This document shows, one piece after another, positions 46,030 to 54,965 of a stretch of 64,000 nt of DNA (positions are counted from its first letter, which is position 1; the number at the start of each line of letters is the position of its first letter). The notes below the pieces were generated by a model. That model made no database searches, had not been told where the DNA came from, and was given only the letters and a program-made list of their open reading frames with translations. This DNA is from Phialocephala subalpina (taxonomy: Eukaryota; Ascomycota; Leotiomycetes; Helotiales; Mollisiaceae), in contig FJOG01000022.1 in assembly GCA_900073065.1 (NCBI GenBank), positions 1,157,069 through 1,221,068 on the forward strand. Reading direction: 5' to 3'. The position numbers and the translations under genes are program-made.

Positions 46030-47649
46030 ATGTTCCTCCAGCAACCTCGCGATTCGCGCAACCACCGCGAAATCAACAACTTTTCAATTGCCCACAAGAG
46101 GACATCTACTTCATTTCATTACTCCTTTATGACCCCTTCAATCAAACCGATTCAACCAACCGAATTAGGATCCTCAATGAAGTCACCTCGAGCACAACAC
46201 GTTCAACAACACCACAGCAACACAACCAATAACATCAATGGCGCAGCAAGATCTCAGGCATCGAGACGGAAGATCTTAGGCAGTGTCAATGGGAATGTTC
46301 AGTCCAAACCAACATCTGCGAAACCAACATCTGCGAGACCATCATCTGCGAAACCATCATCTGCGAAACCATCATCTATACCTCCATTCTTCGATTCTGC
46401 GGAGGAAATCGGAAAGCAGCCCTCCAGCCACTCCAGCACCACGCAGAAGAAACCCAGAATCCCCGCGACAGACCCAAACAGGATCTCCCTATTGTGGCAG
46501 AGAGTGATGGCAGACAGACCGACTCAATCATCCAAAGCGAAGGCGAAGAGCCCAACCTCCGGGCAAGGAAGGCAGACGGCCTCTGAGATTACGCATCCTA
46601 CTTCTAGTAGAGCCTCAATTCCCTCCTCTTTCAGGACAGCAGGAATCACAATAGACAACCCGGCATTCCGCGACATCATTCTTTTTCCGAGACGAATATC
46701 CATTGACAAGACACCGCTATCCCGACCAGCTTTTCAGCATTTCCGAACCTCCCCTCCAACACGATATCAAGACATTCCGGGTCTTGCCAGCACTACTGTC
46801 TTCTTGGAAGGAGATGATGATTTCAAAGCCAACATCGTTGATCAATACAAAGAAATGAAGGACTGGGGCTTATGCGAAGCTGAATACGCACAATATGCAA
46901 TGGAGCACCTGCTGAAGAGCGAAGTTCGAGATCCAGATGCCATACCAAGTAGAGCTTGGAGGACAAAACGAATGATACAGCTGGTAGCAAAACCGGAATG
47001 GCTTTGGTCGGCTCCGCCAATTATCGATACTCCCCCAACGAAAGATTATAACTTCGATGTCCGTCCCGACGCCTCATATTGGATTCCCATCGATGTTTTC
47101 AACGAGCGATACCAGAATTTAGTCAAGGAGTTGTTTTTTGTCAAATACGAGAAGATTCTCTGTCCATATTTCAGCATTGAGTTTAAGAAGGACGATTCGA
47201 AAGACGAAAAGGCCGAGTCGCAGGTTGCCGTGGCGGCTTCCATTGCATTGTATAACCGCTTCAAGTTGAAGGAAAGACGCTTGCGACAGAAGAATAAATT
47301 CTGGACGGAGAAACACTTGGCCAATGTCAGACATTATGGGATAACCTTCAGAGCGGATGCCTTCACGGTCTGGTGTATACGTCCCAACAAACCATTGGAT
47401 ATCAAGGACGATAAGGCGGAAACGTGGGCAGGATGTGTCATGGAGTCAGTTCACAAGAACAGGTGTAACACATTGGTTGGAGTGCAGAATCTTATGGAGT
47501 GGATCAATGAGATCCATCGTTGGGGTTTGACGGTCCATGGCGATTCGTGTCAGAGAGATGTTCAGCATTGTATTGAGGCAGATGAGATTGTGAGGACATC
47601 TCTTGGGGATACTGGAGAGCTTCAAGACTCGGATACGGATCCTGAGTGA
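46030..47649 (+). CDS. unknown protein with a possible nuclease-like core
   Basis: Single exon, up to 539 residues. The true start may be one of the internal Mets (46132 or 46177). The N-terminal third is disordered, Ser/Pro/Thr rich, with five tandem (K/R)P(T/S)SA units. The C-terminal half is folded: DDDFKANIVDQYKEMKDWGL, AKPEWLWSAPP, YNFDVRPDASYWIPIDVF, and CPYFSIEFKKDD followed by a helix AVAASIALYNRF. An Asp followed later by ExK in a hydrophobic strand, then a helix, is the pattern of PD-(D/E)XK folds; I think this is the fungal DUF7924 type, but that name is from memory. The protein would be intracellular. Function unknown. Confidence 0.6.
   Translation: MFLQQPRDSRNHREINNFSIAHKRTSTSFHYSFMTPSIKPIQPTELGSSMKSPRAQHVQQHHSNTTNNINGAARSQASRRKILGSVNGNVQSKPTSAKPTSARPSSAKPSSAKPSSIPPFFDSAEEIGKQPSSHSSTTQKKPRIPATDPNRISLLWQRVMADRPTQSSKAKAKSPTSGQGRQTASEITHPTSSRASIPSSFRTAGITIDNPAFRDIILFPRRISIDKTPLSRPAFQHFRTSPPTRYQDIPGLASTTVFLEGDDDFKANIVDQYKEMKDWGLCEAEYAQYAMEHLLKSEVRDPDAIPSRAWRTKRMIQLVAKPEWLWSAPPIIDTPPTKDYNFDVRPDASYWIPIDVFNERYQNLVKELFFVKYEKILCPYFSIEFKKDDSKDEKAESQVAVAASIALYNRFKLKERRLRQKNKFWTEKHLANVRHYGITFRADAFTVWCIRPNKPLDIKDDKAETWAGCVMESVHKNRCNTLVGVQNLMEWINEIHRWGLTVHGDSCQRDVQHCIEADEIVRTSLGDTGELQDSDTDPE
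46306..46380 (+). repeat. 15-bp coding minisatellite, five units
   Basis: Units of aaaccaNcatctgcg in tandem encode (K/R)P(T/S)SA in the disordered N-terminal part of the neighbouring gene. Confidence 0.8.
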
Positions 47650-48698
47650 GCCTCACGGTCAAAAGCAGGACAGAGATTCTCCTTGAAGAGCTACACAAAA
47701 TTCTGCAGGACGTTGATATGGCCAGCACTCATCGCTCCTGCGACGATGCTACTCCTCAGATGTGTATATAGCTTCGATCATTATATATTGCCGGAGCAGA
47801 GCCTGAGCAGAGCCTGAGCAGAACTTGAGTCAGCCTACGCACCATAATGTGGGAACCCATTTTGGCCTGCTGCGTGCCCCGGCTACATTTCCCTTACCGA
47901 GTTTTGCCTCGGAATCCGTTTCTGCTCTCTTGCAGGGTTTCTACCGGAGCTCATTTTGGATCCCTCGTGGCATAACTACTCAATGCAGGTGGGGGACTGA
48001 CGAAGGAAACGTCTTTCAAAGCAAGTGAAGCAGAGGGGCCGGCTAACCTTAACTTCAAGTTTAAGAATCCCCACTCTCGCTGCGCCTTTCTCTTACTTTT
48101 CCATGATTTGATCTCAATTATACATTCTTTAGACCGCTCTCGACAAGCACATTCAATTCCTTGATCGCGTCAAAAGCATCTAAGACTCCTATTCGAGCCC
48201 CCACGTAATTTCGCGCGGGCAGAATCGTCTCACCGCTTGGTATCTGGGCCCAGATACCGCGGGCCTTCCGGTTAGGATTATTGTACCCGATTGTCACGGC
48301 ATTGGGTAGGTTACGGACTTCACGGTACTAATGTGGTTAGCAGCATTTGGACCCTTGAACTTCCTACCCGCGGTTCTGGCCGTCCCGTCCCACCGCAGAG
48401 ATCCCGTGCCCCATTTGCAGCGGTGAGCCTGGAGTTAGCCTGGAAATGGGCCTGCTTCGCGCCGTGGCTGGTCTTGACGAATGGAATGGAAAGGTAAGGC
48501 GATAACACCTGCCTAAGCTGCTTCAAGTGTTTCGACGGAACTTAAGAGGAGTCCTTCCCGCGCTGAACGTGTTTTTTTCCTTCTCTTCATGTATTTTGTT
48601 CAGAAGTCAAATTCCCCAAACCACACATCATCTGGCGAAGGCTGCTATTTTGCTACTTGCGCCGACCTTCCTCTTTCTTCTTCTCTACTTTGAACCCA
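47650..48698. other. intergenic upstream of the bacterial-like pair
   Basis: About 1 kb. A 12-bp unit (gagcagagcct) is repeated three times at 47793-47829. A C/T-rich leader (ccttcctctttcttcttctctac) precedes the ATG at 48699, which looks like a normal fungal promoter. No gene seen. Confidence 0.45.
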
Positions 48699-49028
48699 AT
48701 GGTTAGCAAGGCCGTCCACGAAACCCTCGCGGCATTCGTCGCTGAACGCGACTGGGCGCAGTTCCACACTCCAGAAAACCTCGCTAAGAGCGTTGCGATC
48801 GAAGCTGGCGAACTTCTCGAGTGCTTTCAGTGGGGCGCCGAAGCAGACCCGAAGCGCGTGCGAGAAGAACTTGCAGACGTACTGACCTACTGTCTCCTTC
48901 TCGCTGATCGCATCGGAGCCGATCCTGAGCAGATCGTGCTGGAGAAGCTCGAAATCACGCGCAAGAAGTATCCCGTTGACAAAGCTCGAGGAAGCAGCAA
49001 AAAGTATGATAAAATTGGCACGGCTTGA
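48699..49028 (+). CDS. MazG-like nucleotide pyrophosphohydrolase (bacterial type)
   Basis: Single exon, 109 residues from the ATG at 48699 (MVSKAVHETLAAFVAERDW). All family signatures are present: RDWAQFHTPENLAKSVAIEAGELLECFQW, with the metal-binding EAGEL (E-x-x-E pattern), then VREELADVLTYCLLLADRIG (EELADV with the second Glu/Asp set), and the C-terminal RKKYPVDKARGSSKKY. It should hydrolyse a nucleoside triphosphate to the monophosphate and pyrophosphate; dCTP or dUTP are usual for this short form. The nearest eukaryotic relative is DCTPP1, but the C-terminus and the next gene point to a bacterial source. The gene is intronless and its last 23 nt overlap the start of the DUF2075 gene. Confidence 0.88.
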   Translation: MVSKAVHETLAAFVAERDWAQFHTPENLAKSVAIEAGELLECFQWGAEADPKRVREELADVLTYCLLLADRIGADPEQIVLEKLEITRKKYPVDKARGSSKKYDKIGTA

Positions 49029-50769
49029 ATTCTCCCAAACAGCCATTACAACGTGGAAGTCCCATGACGAGAAACATGGCAACTGGCCTGTCGTGTATGT
49101 ATTGGACGACGGCAATGGCGCCGCACACGCCAATTCGAACACGCTGAGGGACATCTACGTTGGGGAGACGCTCAATGCCGCCAGCCGGATGCATCAGCAT
49201 CTCAAAACGCCTGCGAAACAGCACCTCAAGAACATTCGTGTCATCATCGATGAGAGATTCAATAAGTCGGTTTGCCTTGACTTGGAGTCTTACCTTATCA
49301 AAATGTTGGCCGGCGACGGTGCTAATCGGGTGCTCAACCGAAATAACGGCATCACGGAAACGCAGTACTATCAACGCGAGATGTACCGCGAGGGTTTTCG
49401 CAACATCTTCGAACGACTCAAGGCGGAGGGCGTCTTCACGCGAAGTATGCCCGAAATCGAAAACAGCGACCTTTTCAAGTTGTCGCCATTCAAAGCGCTG
49501 ACGGAAGATCAAGCCAACTCGGTAGAGGAAATCGTCAATAGGCTCCTTATTGATATCGAGAGAGGCAGCAAAAGCACAATCGTCATCCAAGGCGATCCAG
49601 GCACAGGCAAGACGGTCATGGCCATATATATGATCAAACTACTCATCGACATCAAGACATTTACTACACTAGAAGATCTGGATAGCGACTTGCGGTTCTC
49701 TAATTTCTTTACCGAAAGGAACCAACGGCTACTTCACGATCTCCGCATCGGCCTAGTGGTGCCCCAGCAATCGTTGCGAAAGTCCATCAAGATTGTCTTC
49801 GAGAAAACGCCTGGGCTTCAACCCTCAATGGTCATGGACCCCTTCAAGGTTGGAGAAGCAGAGGGAATTTTCGACCTCCTGTTGGTTGATGAAACCCATC
49901 GGCTTAATCAACGTGCCAATCAAGCAGGGGCAATCCTTAACACCAAGTTCGCAACCATCACGAGCGAGCTCTTTGGCAGCGACGATAAAAGCAAGACCCA
50001 ACTTGATTGGATACGGGCGAAGAGTCGACATCAAATATTCCTCTTAGACGTAGCGCAAAGTGTTCGACCAGCTGATCTGCCCACAGAGCTGTTGTCGGGC
50101 CTGGTCGCCGACACTCGTGCATCGGGACGGCATTTTCAACTTCGGACTCAGATGCGTGTCAAAGCAGGATCCGATTTCGTGTCTTACGTTCGTTGGATTC
50201 TAGATCCTCACCCTCTCTCGTATCCAAGAGTGAGACAGGATTTTGGAGAATATGATTTTCGCTCGTTCGACAGCGTTGCACACATGCGAGACCAAATTTT
50301 CCAACGTAACGCTGAAGTAGGCCTTTCACGGATGGTCGCTGGCTTTGCATGGCCGTGGAAGAGCAAAAAGGATAGGAACGAGTTCGACATAGAAATTGGC
50401 CAGACGCAGCTCCGCTGGAACAGCGTCATCGCTGACTGGATTGCTTCTAGCAAAGCGCTCGAGGAAGTAGGATCAATCCATACGGTCCAAGGTTACGATC
50501 TGAACTACGTTGGTGTTATTATTGGTCTTGATCTGCGATTCGACCTTGAGCGGAGGCGCCTTTTCATTGATCGCAACTCGTACTTTGACAAGAAGGGCAA
50601 GGAGAACAACCCAGTTCTCGGCAGGAAGTATTCGGATGATGACTTGTTGCAATTCATTACACAGATCTATGCGGTGCTCATGACGCGTGGTATCCGTGGA
50701 ACGTATGTTTATGCATGCGATCCCGGGTTGAGGGAGTATCTCAAAGTTTTCATCCCTACGCGTTCCTGA
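49006..50769 (+). CDS. GIY-YIG / DUF2075 (Schlafen group 3-like) helicase, bacterial type
   Basis: Single exon, 587 residues from the ATG at 49006 (MIKLARLEFSQTAIT). This start is chosen because it overlaps the MazG stop in operon style; the frame is open a little further upstream. N-terminal GIY-YIG-like nuclease: WPVVYVL, IYVGET, RMHQHL, and Glu in LDLESYLIKML (about residues 30-115). DUF2075 P-loop ATPase: Walker A VIQGDPGTGKT (about residue 200), Walker B FDLLLVDETHRL, LRTQMRV, HTVQGYDLNYVGVIIGLDL, and the typical end LMTRGIRGTYVYACD. In bacteria such proteins are thought to act on nucleic acid, several in phage defence. No introns, no stop codons, no RIP signs, unlike the neighbourhood to the right. 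Confidence 0.9.
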   Translation: MIKLARLEFSQTAITTWKSHDEKHGNWPVVYVLDDGNGAAHANSNTLRDIYVGETLNAASRMHQHLKTPAKQHLKNIRVIIDERFNKSVCLDLESYLIKMLAGDGANRVLNRNNGITETQYYQREMYREGFRNIFERLKAEGVFTRSMPEIENSDLFKLSPFKALTEDQANSVEEIVNRLLIDIERGSKSTIVIQGDPGTGKTVMAIYMIKLLIDIKTFTTLEDLDSDLRFSNFFTERNQRLLHDLRIGLVVPQQSLRKSIKIVFEKTPGLQPSMVMDPFKVGEAEGIFDLLLVDETHRLNQRANQAGAILNTKFATITSELFGSDDKSKTQLDWIRAKSRHQIFLLDVAQSVRPADLPTELLSGLVADTRASGRHFQLRTQMRVKAGSDFVSYVRWILDPHPLSYPRVRQDFGEYDFRSFDSVAHMRDQIFQRNAEVGLSRMVAGFAWPWKSKKDRNEFDIEIGQTQLRWNSVIADWIASSKALEEVGSIHTVQGYDLNYVGVIIGLDLRFDLERRRLFIDRNSYFDKKGKENNPVLGRKYSDDDLLQFITQIYAVLMTRGIRGTYVYACDPGLREYLKVFIPTRS

Positions 50770-51490
50770 TACTGGAGCACATAAGTGATCAGCAGCGCAA
50801 GTAGGACTAAGGCTGTCTCAAGCCGTTCTTTGACTTGGATGGCTAGTCTTAGATGAAGTGAAGTGATCGCGGATGAGAGAAGAACAAGAATAGGCCAGAG
50901 CGTGGGTCTTCATGAGTAGCCTATACCCAAGATGATGTATAGAGAAGTTGAAATCGGTGAATTTAGCTATATAAACTGGATGAGTAGGTTAGTCTGGGAT
51001 AATCAGTTATAGTGGAGGTCTGAACCATTTCTTCTCCCATCAAAAATTTGGCTCTTTCCTGGAGAATGTATGTTTCCCTTACCAACCAGCACGGGTTCAC
51101 TACCCAGTTCCCGTGACAGTCTCTCCATTTCCAAATTGATCTCTGATAATGGCACATTGGCGATGCATTATGTCCGCAGTCGCCGGTGGGATACGCAAGC
51201 ATGGAATAGTAGTAATATCTGTCGCGAATTGTATTGAACAAATTAGCACTCAAGTGCCTGCCGAAGTGACAATGCACAATATAATTCCCGGGGTTATTCT
51301 AAATCCGTCGAATAGCGATCCATTTCGATGGCGGAAGGATGGTAGGATCGCGTTGAGGCGGGTGGGTGGTATTCAAGTTCTAGCTGACAGTATATTCACC
51401 AAAACCAGTTCCCACAACATAAAAGGCATACCCGTGCCTACAAACCAATCAGTATAGAATCTTGTGATACTTCCAAGGGTAGGTTGTAAG
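50770..51490. other. intergenic between the bacterial-like pair and a TIR element
   Basis: No supported gene. The short open frames on both strands have no recognisable content. Confidence 0.4.
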
Positions 51491-51492
51491 TA

Positions 51493-52188
51493 AGAGTTCG
51501 GGCCACAGCTCGTGGCACACTTAAGCGAAATACAGCAAAAATGGCCATTTTGACCCCCTTTTTAAAAATTTATATTAATTTCAAATATTTACACTTTTAT
51601 TTTAAGCTAAAAATNNNNNNNNNNNNNNNNNNNNNNNNNNNNNNNNNNNNNNNNNNNNNNNNNNNNNNNNNNNNNNNNNNNNNNNNNNNNNNNNNNNNNN
51701 NNNNNNNNNNNNNNNNNNNNNNNNNNNNNNNNNNNNNNNNNNNNNNNNNNNNNNNNNNNNNNNNNNNNNNNNNNNNNNNNNNNNNNNNNNNNNNNNNNNN
51801 NNNNNNNNNNNNNNNNNNNNNNNNNNNNNNNNNNNNNNNNNNNNNNNNNNNNNNNNNNNNNNNNNNNNNNNNNNNNNNNNNNNNNNNNNNNNNNNNNNNN
51901 NNNNNNNNNNNNNNNNNNNNNNNNNNNNNNNNNNNNNNNNNNNNNNNNNNNNNNNNNNNNNNNNNNNNNNNNNNNNNNNNNNNNNNNNNNNNNNNNNNNN
52001 NNNNNNNNNNNNNNNNNNNNNNNNNNNNNNNNNNNNNNNNNNNNNNNNNNNNNNNNNNNNNNNNNNNNNNNNNNNNNNNNNNNNNNNNNNNNNNNNNNNN
52101 NNNNNNNNNNNNNNNNNNNNNNNNNNNNNNNNNNNNNNNNNNNNNNNNNNNNNCGCTTAAGTGTGCCACGAGCTGTGGCCCGAACTCT
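51493..52188. mobile_element. TIR DNA transposon with TA target duplication, interior mostly unsequenced
   Basis: Perfect 35-bp terminal inverted repeats at 51493-51527 and 52154-52188 (starting AGAGTTCGGGCCACAGCTCG), flanked by TA at 51491-51492 and 52189-52190. This is the target-site pattern of Tc1/mariner-type elements. The interior contains AT-rich sequence and then the 539-N gap (51615-52153), so the transposase, if any, is not visible and the true length is unknown. Confidence 0.75.
51615..52153. other. assembly gap (539 N)
   Basis: Run of N inside the TIR element. Open frames reported across it are artefacts. Confidence 0.99.
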
Positions 52189-52207
52189 TACAAATGGAAA
52201 GGATGTG

Positions 52208-52332
52208 TGATATCCAGCACGTGACATCACGTTTTCTTTCTCAGCTAGTTCGAAGCTCCTTCCATAAGAGGACTTCTCACGTAGATTTAGAAGAATCAAC
52301 TCCGTTTACACCCTTCAAAATCACAGATGTGG
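52208..52332 (-). repeat. dispersed repeat, copy B (inverted relative to copy A)
   Basis: Reverse complement of 20977-21101 with only a few differences. It borders the TIR element, which inserted about 20 nt beyond its end. Confidence 0.75.
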
Positions 52333-52434
52333 GTCATTGCTATTGCTGTTAATAATCAATTGCCAGGTTCAGCATCTGTCTTCATCAAAAATGAGTATCA
52401 CTGCGCTACTGCCACAGACTGCGCAGCCTGCGGT

Positions 52435-53200
52435 TCATTGAAAAGAAGTATTCACATCATTGCCATCCGTCTCAATGATTTGAAACTCGTGTTCATCAAT
52501 TGAGAACATCAATGAAAGAGATGCACCTGTATTGATAACTCGCAGACGATACAGGTTGTTGAGTAGAACAGTAGCTTGGAATCGACCACCGGCGCAGTTC
52601 ATGCTATTGTTTGTGCAGTTCCAATTATTGCCACCATTGATGAGCACTGTATCAGGCAGAGGCTCATTGAGAGAGGCAGGATTAGCGGGCTCGGTGTAGT
52701 TTGTGACAGCAACGCTGACTCGGCAGGGTTGGTCAGCAGTGCATCCACAATTCGCAACGTGCAAGAGGTTGTTTCGTCGGCTACCAGTGGTCGCAGAGAG
52801 ATATGCCTCTGTCAATAAATTGGAGAAGGTGTGATACCACTCGGAAGACTTAGCATATTGTCTTGTTTAATCCTGTTGAGGCGCATTGTTTGAGATTGAT
52901 GGGAACTATGAAAGAAAAAAGCAATGGGTTCTTATATCGCCAATCATGAGCACAGCATCTTTAGATTATTGGTGTAGGTACGGCTCATCCGGAGAGTGTA
53001 CAATAAATGCACCAAATAGTCCATTAGATTGTGAGCCAGAGTGAGAATGAAACCAAAATGTTCCCCATTAAACATTCACAATAAACTCGTAGTTGAAGCT
53101 CTCGCCCACGGGAATCGGACCTTGTGAGATGCCTTTAACATCAGCGACGAAATAAAACAGCAAGAAAATACGTACCTGCCACACTACCCATCCACGGGGG
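52435..53200 (-). pseudogene. multicopper oxidase relic
   Basis: Minus-strand pieces in order: WMGSVAGISQGPIPVGESFNY (joined across a 43-nt intron, 53133-53175), then WGTFWFHSHSGSQSNGLFGAFIVHSP with the HxH copper ligands, then MIGD, then SEWYHTFSNLLTEAYLSATTG and the second cupredoxin domain to 52435 (VLINGGNNWNCTNN, LYRLRVINTGA). Several in-frame stops interrupt it, at least two (53070-53068 and 52968-52966) being TAA where CAA would fit, a RIP-type change. The first about 100 residues and the C-terminal domain with the type 1 copper site are missing. It is a dead fragment of a laccase/ferroxidase-like gene. Confidence 0.75.
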
Positions 53201-53248
53201 TGAAAGCTACCTTGAAAACTTTGTCTTTGTCGAAACCCGGGAAATATA

Positions 53249-54609
53249 CAGTAAGTGGCCACAAGTCTAAGCGAGAACACCAAAAAGCGCGTTTTTACGC
53301 GTTTCTCACTTACTCACCTACAACAATGAAGCCTCCTAGAGCACCACGTCAACCACTAGGGGAGGTCTCCCCTAACTAGAGATCAAGAGTTATTAGTGCT
53401 CGCGATCATGGCATCCATATTCTTGCTATTGCGCGCATAGAGAAGCTCCTAAATTCCACTTGCAGATCAATCATTAAAAACGCGCTAAACTAGATTTTAT
53501 GCATCACCAATAAACGCATAGGTGCACTTTCTGTCTTTACTCCTAAGGACCACCGCCTTATACGACGTGCTATTGTAGTAAATCCAAAGATTATTGCCCA
53601 ACAACTTTTTGTTTCTTGTGCGCTTTACTCTTCTAAGAAGACAATTTACCGGTACCTCAAAAAATCAGGCATACAGAAGTGGAGAGCCAAGTAGAGACCA
53701 TTTCTTATTGCAGAGCATGCGCTACTGCGTATGGAATAGGCTCTAAAGTACGATGGGAAGCCTGTAGAGTTTTGGAGAAGGTTACGGTGGTCTGATGAGT
53801 ACTCAATTGAGCGTGGGAAGGGAGGTGCTATCCAATGGGTATACCGCAGGCGGGGTAACTTTCCCCTCCTTTATACACACTTTGTGCCTTAGTTAATTAC
53901 TTATCAACGCTTTCAGGTGAAGCTCTAGAAATCTGGGCGATCCAAACCAAACCGCCAAAGGGTAAAACACAGATGTTTTGAGCAGTATTCGGCTTTGGAG
54001 TGAGGAGTGATTTAGTAGTCATAGAGGGAGATTAGAATGCGAAAAGAGAGGGCGTCACAGCTAAAGTATACCTCGAGGTCTTACGCGAATACCTTCCTAC
54101 GATTCTCGAATACGATAGCATCTTTATGTAAGATAATGCCCCTATACACAAGGCATATAAAGTCAGGGACTTCTTTGAGGAAATGGGAATAGAAGTGATG
54201 GAATGGCCGCTATATTCACTAGACTTGAACCCCATAGAAAACCTATGGAAGATGCTAAAGGCAGAAATCGATAGAGCACACTTTGAGCTTAAAGGTATGG
54301 GCAATAGTATTGCAGTAATGGACTTTATGATAGAGTGTGCACAAGAGGCGTGGGAGACTTTGGCGCTAGAGCTCTTAAATAAGCTAGCTGAGGGGATGCA
54401 AAAGCGTGTAGACGCTGTGAAAGCTGCAAATGGGTAGTATACAAAATACTGAATTGGTAGAATTGTCAATTGAATACCTAGCTATCGCATGCTTTAATTA
54501 GAATGTGAATAACTTTATTTTTGATTATTTAATAGGATAAATGCGACAGTGAAGTGTGGTGAGGGAATGGCTGAATAAGCGAATCGTTCAGACTTGTGGC
54601 CATCCACTG
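53249..54609 (+). mobile_element. Tc1/mariner element with inactivated DDE transposase
   Basis: 1,361 bp. Imperfect terminal inverted repeats (CAGTRRRTGGCCACAAGTCT) start at 53249 and end at 54609; all differences between the two ends are transitions. TA duplications lie at 53247-53248 and 54610-54611. The transposase frame runs from 53326 (MKPPRAPRQP) to 54437. It contains a helix-turn-helix-like N-terminus, WSDEYSIERGKGG (first Asp), DNAPIHKAY (second Asp), and YSLDLNPIENLWKMLK (third Asp). Many in-frame stops interrupt it, including TAA directly before DNAPIH where CAA (Gln) is expected. Not autonomous; mutated by RIP. Confidence 0.88.
53326..54437 (+). pseudogene. Tc1/mariner transposase, dead copy 1
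   Basis: Three catalytic acidic residues recognisable (see the element entry). About ten in-frame stops. The longest intact piece is 54183-54437. Confidence 0.85.
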
Positions 54610-54965
54610 TATGCTCCTGCCAGGTGGCAGAAGGTTCTGCAAAAAAAAGAGCGGGTCGCACAATGGTTTAGTACTGGAATCCAGCATCATGTACTTGCTT
54701 TTAAAGCGCATCCTTTGTAAGCCAGTAGTCGTACATTGACCATTGTGAGCCCCAACGAGGAAAGCTTTTGTGCTCACTCGCCTTCACCACAGAGGAGGCG
54801 ATCATGACTAATACTGTATGAGATGCTCAAGCAGCTTCAATGACATTTTTTGCTGCTTGGATGCCAGATTGACGAAGACAGCATTCATGCCTCGCATTGC
54901 TAGTTGCAGAGACTCTATGTCTTCGAAATCCCCTCTCACGAGTTTAGCACCTCGCTGTTGAAAAC

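Larger units (their letters stand above)
53186..54965 (-). pseudogene. NmrA-like NAD(P)-binding protein relic, split by a Tc1/mariner element
   Basis: Right of the transposon the minus strand reads RGAKLVRGDFEDIESLQLAMRG and NAVFV, then NVIEAA, SSVVKASEHKSFPRWG, MYDYWLTKDAL, GFQY-TIVRPALFLQNLLPPG. Left of it the reading continues with FPGFDKDKVFKVAFTP. This order matches NmrA-like regulators/oxidoreductases. At least three stops and a frame change show it is dead. The element lies exactly between LLPPGRS and FPGF, at a TA. The relic abuts the multicopper-oxidase fragment at about 53186-53200. Confidence 0.6.

Noticed and set aside
46306..46380. Possible CRISPR-like array
   Set aside because: Units are directly adjacent without spacers and are in a coding frame; CRISPR is not expected in a fungal chromosome.
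48955..49590. Minus-strand frame of 211 residues over the MazG/DUF2075 junction
   Set aside because: Antisense to two genes with complete active-site motifs.
48699..50769. Bacterial contamination as explanation for the MazG/DUF2075 pair
   Set aside because: The contig is continuous on both sides without N, with a fungal-style C/T-rich leader upstream. Not strictly excluded; it needs read evidence.
51541..52299. Long frames on both strands across the N gap
   Set aside because: They are open only because N codons contain no stops.
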